Part shown: positions 15,907 to 23,732 of the stretch, piece by piece
Numbering within the stretch: position 1 is the stretch's first letter
Layout of the letters: every line of letters begins with the position of its first letter
Origin: UBA4844 sp050943255
GTDB taxonomy: Bacteria; Bacillota; Syntrophomonadia; Syntrophomonadales; Syntrophomonadaceae
Reading direction: 5' to 3'
Length of the DNA: 32,939 nucleotides
NCBI GenBank assembly: GCA_050943255.1
Contig: JBMNOV010000018.1
Coordinates: 1 to 32,939 of the forward strand
Program-made: the position numbers and the translations under genes
The notes under the pieces: model-generated
Database searches by the model: none
The model's input: the letters and a program-made list of their open reading frames with translations, nothing else
What the model was told of the DNA's origin: nothing

Positions 15907-16185
15907 GTGGAAGACGCAAAAAATGCCGTTAGCAGGGTTACAGTTAATATTTTTAACGAAGAATACGTAGTAAAGGGTGAAGAAAATCCAGATTATATAC
16001 AGATGCTAGCAGCTTTTGTTGATAGGCGTATGAAAATGATACAGCAGCGTAATACTAATCTGTCAACAACCAAAGTTGCGGTATTGACAGCATTAAATCT
16101 CGCTGATGAGCTGAATAAATTACAAGAGGATTATGATGAGCTGGTAAAAAACTTGGAAGAGGAAAAGAAAAATAGGATGGGTTAA
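15907..16185 (+). CDS. zapA: Cell division protein ZapA
   Basis: Protein of 92 residues of the ZapA family, a cytoplasmic factor that bundles FtsZ filaments and stabilises the division ring. The N-terminal beta-rich part carries RVTVNIFNEEYVVKGEENPDYIQ and the C-terminal coiled coil starts at about residue 55 (VLTALNLADELNKLQEDYDEL). The start is GTG at 15907 after GAGGAGGAGG. Neighbours match Bacillus subtilis, where zapA lies between pheT and polX-mutS2. polX starts 4 bases after its stop, so the two are an operon. Confidence 0.92.
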   Translation: MEDAKNAVSRVTVNIFNEEYVVKGEENPDYIQMLAAFVDRRMKMIQQRNTNLSTTKVAVLTALNLADELNKLQEDYDELVKNLEEEKKNRMG

Positions 16186-16188
16186 CCT

Positions 16189-17862
16189 ATGAAAAACCAA
16201 GACGTAGCTGTAATTCTGGCAAGAATAGCTGATATTCTCCAGATAAATGGAGAGAATTGGTATAAAGCTCAGGCATATCGGAAGGCTGCCAATTCTATAT
16301 CTAATCTGGATGAGGATATTAGTATAATTTATGAAAAAGGTCGGATTAAGGATATACCAGGCGTTGGTAATGCGATAGAAGCCAAGATAGGTGAAATAAT
16401 ACAAACGGGAAGTTGTGAGTATTATGAAAAGCTAATTAAGGAAGTTCCTCTTGGAGTCTTGGAAATGATCAATATTGAAGGTTTAGGATATAAAAGTGTT
16501 AAGATAATACATGATAATCTGGGAATAGAGAGTTTGGAAGAGCTTCTCTTGTCCTGTCAAAAGGGTGAAATACGTAATATTCCTGGTTTGGGTCTCCAGA
16601 CTGAGAAGAATATTATCAGGGGAATTGAAAAACTAAAAAAGCGATCCGGTAAGATAAGATTAGGTATTGCCCTACCTTTAGCTCAGAAATTTTTAGACTA
16701 TCTCCTGGAAAGACCTTCAATAATCAGTGATGCTGCTATAACTGGAAGTGTTCGTCGGGGTAAAGCCATGGTAAGTGATATAGATTTGTTACTGGCAAGT
16801 AATAATCCAGAAGCAGTATACGAATATGTTAAAAGCTATAAAGCTATCAGACAGGTAGATTTTTTTAACAATGATCTGATTAAAGGGCAGCTTAGCGGAG
16901 GTATAAAATTTGAGATAATAATAGCCACACCTTCTGATTATTATTATAAGCTCGTTTGGACAACCGGTTCAAAAGATCACCGCGAACATCTTTTTAGCAG
17001 TAACAGATGCCAAGTATATAAAAACTTTAATAGTGAAAACGAAGTCTATACAAGAATGGGAATGGATTTTATAGTTCCAGAATTGCGGGAAGATGAGGGT
17101 GAGATTGAAGCTGCCATTAATGGTAGTTTGCCTAAATTAATTACTAATAATCAAATTAAAGGAGACCTCCATGTCCATACTAATTGGAGCGATGGTTCAG
17201 AACGGATTGAAGATATTGCAGTGGCAGCTTACCAAAAGGGCTATGAATATATTGCTATAACTGATCACTCAAAATCATTAAAAATTAGTGGCGGTTTATC
17301 AGAGGAAATGCTTATTAATCAAGGTAAAGTTATTGATGCTCTTAATATGGATACTAGCCGTGATGACTTTAGTATATTAAAGGGTACTGAAGTAGATATT
17401 TTAAAAACGGGTGAGCTTGATTTTCCTGACCCAATTCTAGAACAGCTTGATATTGTAATAGCATCAGTTCATAGTAATTTTAAAATGGATAAAATAGAGC
17501 AAACAGAACGGATAATTCAAGCTATAAAAAATGAAAATGTTGATATAATAGGCCACCTAACGGGAAGACTTTTAAGTCGAAGAAGTGGGTATGAAATAGA
17601 AATAGATGATATCATTGATGCTTGTGCACGTTATAATACTGCTTTGGAGATTAATTCCCATCCTGATCGGATGGATATTAACGATAAAATAGCAAGAAAA
17701 GCTAGGGAATGTGGAGTGAAGATTGCGATCAACAGTGATGCTCATCGAAAGAAAGAATTGGACTTGATTAGTTATGGAGTAACTACAGCACGCCGTGGTT
17801 GGTTAGAGACTAAAGATGTATTAAATGCCTGTAGTCGGGATGAACTGCTAAACCGTTTATAA
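16189..17862 (+). CDS. polX: DNA polymerase/3'-5' exonuclease PolX
   Basis: Family X polymerase fused to a PHP nuclease, 557 residues, the usual size; the family acts in DNA repair and gap filling. The N-terminal helix-hairpin-helix regions include IPGVGNAIEAKIGEI (about 60) and IPGLGLQTEKNI. The nucleotidyltransferase core has GSVRRG at 186 and Asp197/Asp199, then TGSKDHREHL. The C-terminal PHP domain begins at about 324 with DLHVHTNWSDG and keeps ITDHS, the HSNF region, GHLTGRLL and INSDAHR, the expected metal ligands. The third polymerase carboxylate is unusual: family members have VDLR, this protein has FEII with Glu242. The ATG at 16189 is tightly coupled to zapA and has only a weak ribosome binding site. 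Confidence 0.93.
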   Translation: MKNQDVAVILARIADILQINGENWYKAQAYRKAANSISNLDEDISIIYEKGRIKDIPGVGNAIEAKIGEIIQTGSCEYYEKLIKEVPLGVLEMINIEGLGYKSVKIIHDNLGIESLEELLLSCQKGEIRNIPGLGLQTEKNIIRGIEKLKKRSGKIRLGIALPLAQKFLDYLLERPSIISDAAITGSVRRGKAMVSDIDLLLASNNPEAVYEYVKSYKAIRQVDFFNNDLIKGQLSGGIKFEIIIATPSDYYYKLVWTTGSKDHREHLFSSNRCQVYKNFNSENEVYTRMGMDFIVPELREDEGEIEAAINGSLPKLITNNQIKGDLHVHTNWSDGSERIEDIAVAAYQKGYEYIAITDHSKSLKISGGLSEEMLINQGKVIDALNMDTSRDDFSILKGTEVDILKTGELDFPDPILEQLDIVIASVHSNFKMDKIEQTERIIQAIKNENVDIIGHLTGRLLSRRSGYEIEIDDIIDACARYNTALEINSHPDRMDINDKIARKARECGVKIAINSDAHRKKELDLISYGVTTARRGWLETKDVLNACSRDELLNRL

Positions 17863-17881
17863 TTAGCACCGATAGCAGAAT

Positions 17882-17926
17882 TATAAAGTTAGGGACGGTT
17901 CGTAAAGAACCGTCCCTAACTTTATA
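17882..17926. repeat. 20-bp perfect inverted repeat (REP/MITE-like hairpin)
   Basis: Arms of 20 bases each (17882-17901 and 17907-17926) with loop GTAAA. The core is AGGGACGGTTC / GAACCGTCCCT. This GGGACGGTTC hairpin type is a dispersed intergenic element in many clostridial genomes. It also follows polX and could act as a terminator, although the tail is not U-rich. Confidence 0.65.
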
Positions 17927-18014
17927 GCAAAAATGTTCCCAACCTTAAAACTGGGAATAGGCAGCAGAGGTTGGCTGAATACTAAATATTAAGCTCTATG
18001 TGGGAGGAAAAAAC

Positions 18015-18689
18015 ATGTTAGAGTTTGTTCTCCGAGCAGTTGCAATGTACTTTATGGCCCTGTTGATGGTAAGGCTGTTGGGGAAAAGGGCACTAGGTGA
18101 ACTAAGCCCTTTTGATTTTGTGGTCATGACTGGGGTTGGCCATACTGTAGTATCGGTTGCTTTGGATAAACAAATACCTTTTTATGAAGGCATTGTTATA
18201 CTACTAACCCTCGCTTTTTTGGAGTATCTCATGGGATATGCTGCTCTTAAGAGTCATAAACTTTCTGACTTAATTACTGGAAAACCCGTTGTTTTGATTG
18301 ATAATGGGCGTATTATTAAGAGCAATTTAGCTCGGGAAAAGTTTAATGTAGATGATCTTTTACAAGAACTACGTAAACAGGGAGTTCGTGATATCGATGA
18401 GGTTGATAAGGGCATACTTGAATCCTGTGGAGGTTTCAGCGTAATCTTAAAAGAAGAGGATCAACCAGTTTCGCTTAGGGACTTAGGCTTGAAACCGCTT
18501 AATAGAAACGAAATTTCTACTATCGGTGGCTTATCTCGGGCAGAGTTTTTTGCTTGCCAGGAGCAGGAATCAGTTCAGGAACAGGGCTTGGTGTTAGAAG
18601 AAATGTTAGTTAAAATCGAAAATCGGCTAGATCTAATTTATGATAAAGTAAAAGCGTTGGAGAAAAAAGCAGAAAAACAAGATGAATAA
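18015..18689 (+). CDS. YetF/DUF421 family membrane protein
   Basis: Protein of 224 residues of the YetF family (DUF421). It has two or three N-terminal TM helices (about 2-22, 33-50, 54-75), with the conserved RLLGKRALGELSPFDFVVM stretch, followed by a soluble domain with GKPVVLIDNGRI and the region LLQELRKQGVRDIDEV. Homologues in Bacillus (YetF, YdfS and others) have been linked to sporulation and spore germination, but no activity is firmly assigned. The C-terminal tail (about 185-224) is charged and helical, probably coiled coil. The chosen start is ATG at 18015 with GGGAGG 8 bases upstream; a GTG at 18000 lies upstream of that site and is rejected. The U32 peptidase gene follows after 14 bases. 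Confidence 0.85.
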   Translation: MLEFVLRAVAMYFMALLMVRLLGKRALGELSPFDFVVMTGVGHTVVSVALDKQIPFYEGIVILLTLAFLEYLMGYAALKSHKLSDLITGKPVVLIDNGRIIKSNLAREKFNVDDLLQELRKQGVRDIDEVDKGILESCGGFSVILKEEDQPVSLRDLGLKPLNRNEISTIGGLSRAEFFACQEQESVQEQGLVLEEMLVKIENRLDLIYDKVKALEKKAEKQDE

Positions 18690-18703
18690 AGGGGGGTTGA
18701 TCT

Positions 18704-21202
18704 TTGGAATTACTCGCACCAGCAGGTAGCTATGAATCCCTGACGGCAGCCATAGAGAATGGAGCTGATGCTGTATATATTGGGGGTAGGGATTTTAATG
18801 CGAGGCAAGGGGCACAAAATTTTGACCTGAATGAAATTAAAAAGGCACTTGAATATGCCCATATTAAGGGTCGTAAAATCTATGTAGCGGTTAATACCTT
18901 GATTGATAATTCTGAGTTTAGTGGAGTACTTGATTATATATATGAATTATATCAGTTAGCAGTTGATGCAATTATTGTTCAGGATCTAGGTCTTGTATAT
19001 GCTGTTAGCAAATTAATGCCGGCGCTCCCCGTTCATGCCAGTACCCAGATGACCATTCATAATGACACTGGGGTGAAGTATTTAAAAAACCTGGGAATTA
19101 AACGGGTAGTCTTAGCCCGTGAGCTCAGTAAAGAGGAAATTAGAAAAATTAAAGGTGCAGTACCGGGGGTGGATTTGGAAATCTTTATTCATGGGGCTTT
19201 GTGCTTTTCTTATTCTGGGCAGTGTCTTTTTAGCAGTATGGTTGGAGGCAGAAGCGGTAATCGAGGACGCTGTGCCCAAGCTTGTCGCCTGCCTTATGAC
19301 CTTTTGGCCGCCAATGCCTTAGCTCCTGTTGTACATGGGGATAGGGGACGCTATATCTTGAGCCCTTCTGACTTGTGCTTGATCGATTATTTAGCTGATA
19401 TTAAGAATATAGGGGTTACTTCTTTAAAAATTGAGGGCAGGATGAAACGCTTTGAATATGTAGCAATCGTAACTCGAGCTTACCGGAAAGTTCTTGATAG
19501 TCTAGAAGAAAATGAAGTAATTGAAGATACAGCTGAGCTAAAAAGAGAAATGCTGCAGGTTTTTAATCGTAATTTTTCCAGCGGATATTTTCAGGCTGAG
19601 CGCCGGGGATTTTTGAGCAGTAAAAGACCAAATAACCGGGGAGTTTTAACTGGTCGGGTTGTAAAACAAAAACATGATGGCCTTACCCAAATTAGGTTAA
19701 GCGCTAATCTAAATCAGGGTGATGGTGTAGAAGTATGGGTAGCCCGGGGAAAAGGCCCAGTGATATATGTAATGGATATGAGAGTTGCTGGCCATAATGT
19801 TGAAAGTGCTGTCCGTGGTGAGATAGTGGAGTTCAAGATTGATGAGCAGGTTTCACCGGGAGATAGGGTTTTTAAGATACATGATGCTAAACTTTTAAGT
19901 AATGCAGCTCAGAGTGCTCGGGAAAACAGCAGCGGAAAAATAAAGGTTGATGTTGAAGTTACCATAAGTATAGGGCAGCCTTTAATAATAAATTTTCGGG
20001 ATGCTAATGGTAACCAGGTAGAAGTTATGACCGAAAGTGCAGCTAAGCCAGCGGAAAAACATGCTTTAGATGAAAACATCCTATGTGATAAGCTGGGCAG
20101 GCTGGGAAATACGCCTTTTGTTCTGGGTGATTTAACCTTAATGGGACAGGAAAATATAATGATTCCCATAAGTGAATTAAACGATGCTCGGCGCCGGGCT
20201 GTAGAACAACTAATAAGCCTCAATCTAAAACCTTACCAATTACCAGTGCTTGACAGTAGTATTATAAGGTCGTTTTGTAAAGATTATACTTCCTTCTCAA
20301 ATAGTAAGCAGAAGAAAAAAAATAAAAAGCCTTCCACTCTTTTAAGTATAATGGTAAGCGGGGTTAAAGAAGCCCGTGCTGCTATTAACGCCGGTGCCGA
20401 CCGGGTTTATTTAGGTTTAGAAGGACTTGGTCAGGCCAGAACTATATCAATGAAAGCACTAAATGAATTAATGAAGGAAGCTAAGGCTAATTCCTGCGAA
20501 TTGGTACCTGCTTTGCCCCGGATTCAAAAACCAGGAGAAGAAAAAGAATGGGAGGGACTTATTAGGCTTCCTTATGATACTATTATGATTGGGAATTTAG
20601 GAAGCTTAAAGTGGGCAAAAGATAATAATTTTGTTATCAGGGCTGATTACAGCCTGAATGTATTTAATAATGTTTCTTTAAATTATCTGCTTGATACCGG
20701 TGTAGAAGGTGTTTGTTTGTCACCGGAACTGAATTTTAAGCAACTGCAGGAAATTAAGCCATTAGGTAAAAGTGAAGTCGTGGTGCATGGGGAAGTAATG
20801 CTAATGTTGTCCCAATTTTGTGTACTGCGAGCCATGTTGGGTGATGAAGAAGGGGAATGTCCGGCATTTTGCCGTCAAGCGGATTATCGTATAAAGGATG
20901 ACAAGGGATTTGAATTTCCCGTAACCGGTGATAGCAAGTGCCGCTTTTACCTGTTTAATTCTCGTACTTTATGTATGCTGGAGGATATAGATAAGCTATT
21001 GAGATTGGGTTTGGGGGCGATAAGAATTGAGGCCCGCCGGCAAAGTGCTGAAGATATCAGCCAGATTGTAACCATTTACCGCCATACTTTAGCCGAACTG
21101 AGGGCTGGGATTAAGCCTGATCTTAATAGTCTAAAAAATCAATTAGCCGCTTTAAGCGCTTCTAATTTTACTAAATGCCACTATTATCGTGGGGTATTGT
21201 AG
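18704..21202 (+). CDS. Peptidase U32 family protein, long two-barrel form
   Basis: Protein of 832 residues. The first half is a U32 TIM-barrel domain (LLAPAGSYESLTAAIENGAD, YIGGRDFNARQGAQNF, PVHASTQMTIHN) with the U32 signature EIFIHGALCFSYSGQC and a following GRCAQAC. In related proteins (E. coli RlhA, TrhP) such cysteines support tRNA/rRNA cytidine or uridine hydroxylation and probably hold an iron-sulphur cluster, so an RNA-modifying role is at least as likely as proteolysis. A middle beta-domain precedes a second, weaker barrel from about 545 (SGVKEARAAINAGADRVYLG) with its own cysteines (CPAFCRQ, SKCRF). The start is TTG at 18704 after a G-run. One base separates its stop from mutS2. Confidence 0.88.
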   Translation: MELLAPAGSYESLTAAIENGADAVYIGGRDFNARQGAQNFDLNEIKKALEYAHIKGRKIYVAVNTLIDNSEFSGVLDYIYELYQLAVDAIIVQDLGLVYAVSKLMPALPVHASTQMTIHNDTGVKYLKNLGIKRVVLARELSKEEIRKIKGAVPGVDLEIFIHGALCFSYSGQCLFSSMVGGRSGNRGRCAQACRLPYDLLAANALAPVVHGDRGRYILSPSDLCLIDYLADIKNIGVTSLKIEGRMKRFEYVAIVTRAYRKVLDSLEENEVIEDTAELKREMLQVFNRNFSSGYFQAERRGFLSSKRPNNRGVLTGRVVKQKHDGLTQIRLSANLNQGDGVEVWVARGKGPVIYVMDMRVAGHNVESAVRGEIVEFKIDEQVSPGDRVFKIHDAKLLSNAAQSARENSSGKIKVDVEVTISIGQPLIINFRDANGNQVEVMTESAAKPAEKHALDENILCDKLGRLGNTPFVLGDLTLMGQENIMIPISELNDARRRAVEQLISLNLKPYQLPVLDSSIIRSFCKDYTSFSNSKQKKKNKKPSTLLSIMVSGVKEARAAINAGADRVYLGLEGLGQARTISMKALNELMKEAKANSCELVPALPRIQKPGEEKEWEGLIRLPYDTIMIGNLGSLKWAKDNNFVIRADYSLNVFNNVSLNYLLDTGVEGVCLSPELNFKQLQEIKPLGKSEVVVHGEVMLMLSQFCVLRAMLGDEEGECPAFCRQADYRIKDDKGFEFPVTGDSKCRFYLFNSRTLCMLEDIDKLLRLGLGAIRIEARRQSAEDISQIVTIYRHTLAELRAGIKPDLNSLKNQLAALSASNFTKCHYYRGVL

Positions 21203-21203
21203 A

Positions 21204-23543
21204 ATGGATAAATACAGTATAACAAAACTCGAATTTGATAAGATTCAACAACAATTAGCCCAGCTTTGCTATAGTCAGGGTGGCCGCAACAAGGCTTTAG
21301 TTATGAAGCCTTCCAATGATGTGCATCAAATTGAGATTTGGCTTGATCAAACCGGGGAAGCTATGGAGGCTTTGCGTTTTGGTGATACTGGATTTCTAAG
21401 CGAATTGCCCCTAATAGATCCTTATCTGGCTAAGGCCAGAGCTGATGGCATTCTTTATCCTAATGAGTTGTATGATATTAAGCAATGTTTATATGCTTCT
21501 CGTATGGCAGTTAAATATGCGCCTGCAGGAAAATATCCCTGTTTGGGGATATTGTTATCAGGGCTAAAGGAAAGTATGGATCTGGAAAATAAGCTTCAGC
21601 AAGCTATTAATGAAGAAGGAGAGCTTAGAGATGATGCTTCTCCCACATTAAAGAGTATTAGAAACCAGATAAATACCAGCCGTACCCGTATTCGGGATTA
21701 CCTGCAGGATTTTATCCGTTCAGGTAATAACCAGAAACTGCTGCAGGATGCTTTGGTAACCGAAAGGGATGGCCGTTATGTAATTCCGGTCAAACAGGAA
21801 TATCGCTACGAAGTGAAAGGAATTATCCACGACGAATCAGCTAGTGGAGCCACAGTATATATTGAACCTTTGGCGGTAGTGGATCATAATAATCGTATCC
21901 GCAGCCTGCAGATGGAGGAAAAAAGGGAGGTTGAACGAATTCTCCGCGACCTTACCCGTTCTGTAGCTGTATTTGCCGATGAGCTGGCGGCTAACATGCA
22001 GGTTCTTAGTGAGTTTGATTTTATATTAGCCCGGGCACGAATGGCCTATAAACAGAATGCTTTTAGGCCGCAGACGAATACCCGGGGTATAGTAGAGATT
22101 AATCGGGGGCGTCATCCTCTGTTGGGTGAGCAGGCGGTACCCATTAACATTGAACTGGGTAAAAAATTCGATATTCTGGTTATTACCGGTCCTAATACTG
22201 GCGGAAAAACAGTTGCCTTAAAAACAATTGGCCTGCTTACTTTGATGACCATGTGTGGCATGTTTATTCCCGCGCGGGAAAATAGTTTTGTAGCTGTTTA
22301 TAAGTCTATTTATGTTGATATTGGTGATGAGCAGAGTATCGAACAATCACTTAGTACATTTTCATCTCATATGAAAAACATAATAGAGATTTTGGAAAGA
22401 GCAGATAATAGTTCCCTGGTTTTAATAGATGAACTGGGAGCAGGCACAGACCCGGTAGAAGGTGCAGCCCTGGCTCGGGTAATATTAGAAGAGCTTAAAC
22501 GCAATAATTCCCGGGCAATTGTAACTACTCATCAAAGTGAATTAAAGAATTATGCTTATCAGAACGAAAGGGTAGAGAATGCCTGTGTGGAATTTGACCC
22601 GGTTAACCTCAAACCTACATATAAGCTGACCATTGGTATGCCCGGACAGAGTAATGCCTTCCAGATTGCACGCAGGTTAGGACTTAAGGAAGCACTGGTT
22701 AAGCGGGCGCAGGAACTGGTACCGCGCAGTGAGATGGAATTGGACAACATGATACGCCAACTAAAGGAAAGCCGTCAGCAATATGAGGATTTATTACGCG
22801 AAGCTGAAGTCCTGCGTCGGGATTTGGTTCAACAGAGGGACACTTTAGAGAGCGAGAGGCTTTGCTACCAGCAGGAACAAGAGGAGATTTTGGCCAAAGC
22901 ACGACAGGAGGCTGAGGATTACCTACGCCTGGTAAGGGAAGAGGCTAATGATGCTATAAAGGATTTGAAGGAGTTAATTAAGGATCGAGAAATCCTTCCC
23001 AAACGGCATGAAGTGGAAAAGAAACGGCAGCGTTTAAAACAGTTGGAGCAGGAAGTAAGGCATAATTTGCAGTATGAAAGTATTACCGAAGATGAGATAA
23101 GACCTGGGGATTACGTTCATGTGAAAAGTATTGATCAAAAGGGGTATGTACTTGAAGGGCCTAATAGCCAAGGTGAAGTCCTGGTTCAGGTAGGAATACT
23201 TAAGTTAAGTGTTAAGCAATCACAAGTTTCTAAGGCGCAGTCTCCCGAAGAAAAGAAGATAAAGTGGCGCAATAAGACTTACTTGGAAAAGGCTCAGCAT
23301 ATTAGTAAGGAGATTGATGTACGGGGTTTATTAGCTGAGGATGCTTTGCTGACGGTTGATAGATATTTGGAAGATGCTATTTTGGCGGGTCTTAATTCTG
23401 TTCGGGTCATTCATGGTAAAGGAACGGGAGCACTTCGCAAAGCGATACGCGGCTATCTTAAGGATCACCGTTATGTTAAAACTTATCGTGACGGTTTCCG
23501 CGAAGAAGGGGGATATGGGGTTACGGTTGTTGAGCTCCACTAA
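21204..23543 (+). CDS. mutS2: Endonuclease MutS2
   Basis: Protein of 779 residues, the normal length. MutS2 has no mismatch-recognition domain. In the family it limits recombination or rescues collided ribosomes via its nuclease domain. Domains here are the core/clamp region, then an ATPase with Walker A GPNTGGKT (329-336), Walker B LVLIDELGAGTDP and the signature STFSSHMKNI. A long coiled coil (about 505-620) and a C-terminal Smr domain from about 704 (IDVRGLLAEDAL) with RVIHGKGTGALRKAI complete it. The start is ATG at 21204, one base after the U32 stop; an upstream in-frame GTG (21189) overlaps the U32 gene and is not favoured. The polX-mutS2 neighbourhood is conserved in Firmicutes. Confidence 0.96.
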   Translation: MDKYSITKLEFDKIQQQLAQLCYSQGGRNKALVMKPSNDVHQIEIWLDQTGEAMEALRFGDTGFLSELPLIDPYLAKARADGILYPNELYDIKQCLYASRMAVKYAPAGKYPCLGILLSGLKESMDLENKLQQAINEEGELRDDASPTLKSIRNQINTSRTRIRDYLQDFIRSGNNQKLLQDALVTERDGRYVIPVKQEYRYEVKGIIHDESASGATVYIEPLAVVDHNNRIRSLQMEEKREVERILRDLTRSVAVFADELAANMQVLSEFDFILARARMAYKQNAFRPQTNTRGIVEINRGRHPLLGEQAVPINIELGKKFDILVITGPNTGGKTVALKTIGLLTLMTMCGMFIPARENSFVAVYKSIYVDIGDEQSIEQSLSTFSSHMKNIIEILERADNSSLVLIDELGAGTDPVEGAALARVILEELKRNNSRAIVTTHQSELKNYAYQNERVENACVEFDPVNLKPTYKLTIGMPGQSNAFQIARRLGLKEALVKRAQELVPRSEMELDNMIRQLKESRQQYEDLLREAEVLRRDLVQQRDTLESERLCYQQEQEEILAKARQEAEDYLRLVREEANDAIKDLKELIKDREILPKRHEVEKKRQRLKQLEQEVRHNLQYESITEDEIRPGDYVHVKSIDQKGYVLEGPNSQGEVLVQVGILKLSVKQSQVSKAQSPEEKKIKWRNKTYLEKAQHISKEIDVRGLLAEDALLTVDRYLEDAILAGLNSVRVIHGKGTGALRKAIRGYLKDHRYVKTYRDGFREEGGYGVTVVELH

Positions 23544-23632
23544 TAATAATAGTAAGGAGGGCAATCATGATGCTGCAATACCTAAGCTGGTCGGCCAGCT
23601 GAATTGGGTTATTATGGCAGGTTAAAGATGAT

Positions 23633-23669
23633 AGTAAGGATAGTGCGATGAGGTTACACAATCCTTACT
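23633..23669. terminator. Hairpin between convergent mutS2 and PBP genes
   Basis: Stem AGTAAGGAT / ATCCTTACT (23633-23641 / 23661-23669) with an inner GTG / CAC. It lies between genes that converge and may terminate both, but neither side has a good T-run. The space 23544-23732 otherwise holds only an 11-codon frame behind a good ribosome binding site. Confidence 0.4.
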
Positions 23670-23732
23670 ACATCCTTAACCTCCGGTACTTAGATAAAGC
23701 ATCATGCTTGCCCTGGGAGTATTGTTTATTTG

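Noticed and set aside
18000..18014. GTG start for the YetF-like gene
   Set aside because: The ribosome binding site GGGAGG lies downstream of it and serves ATG 18015.
23356..23625. 89-residue plus-strand frame overlapping the end of mutS2
   Set aside because: It is mostly within the Smr coding region in another frame, so it is a shadow.
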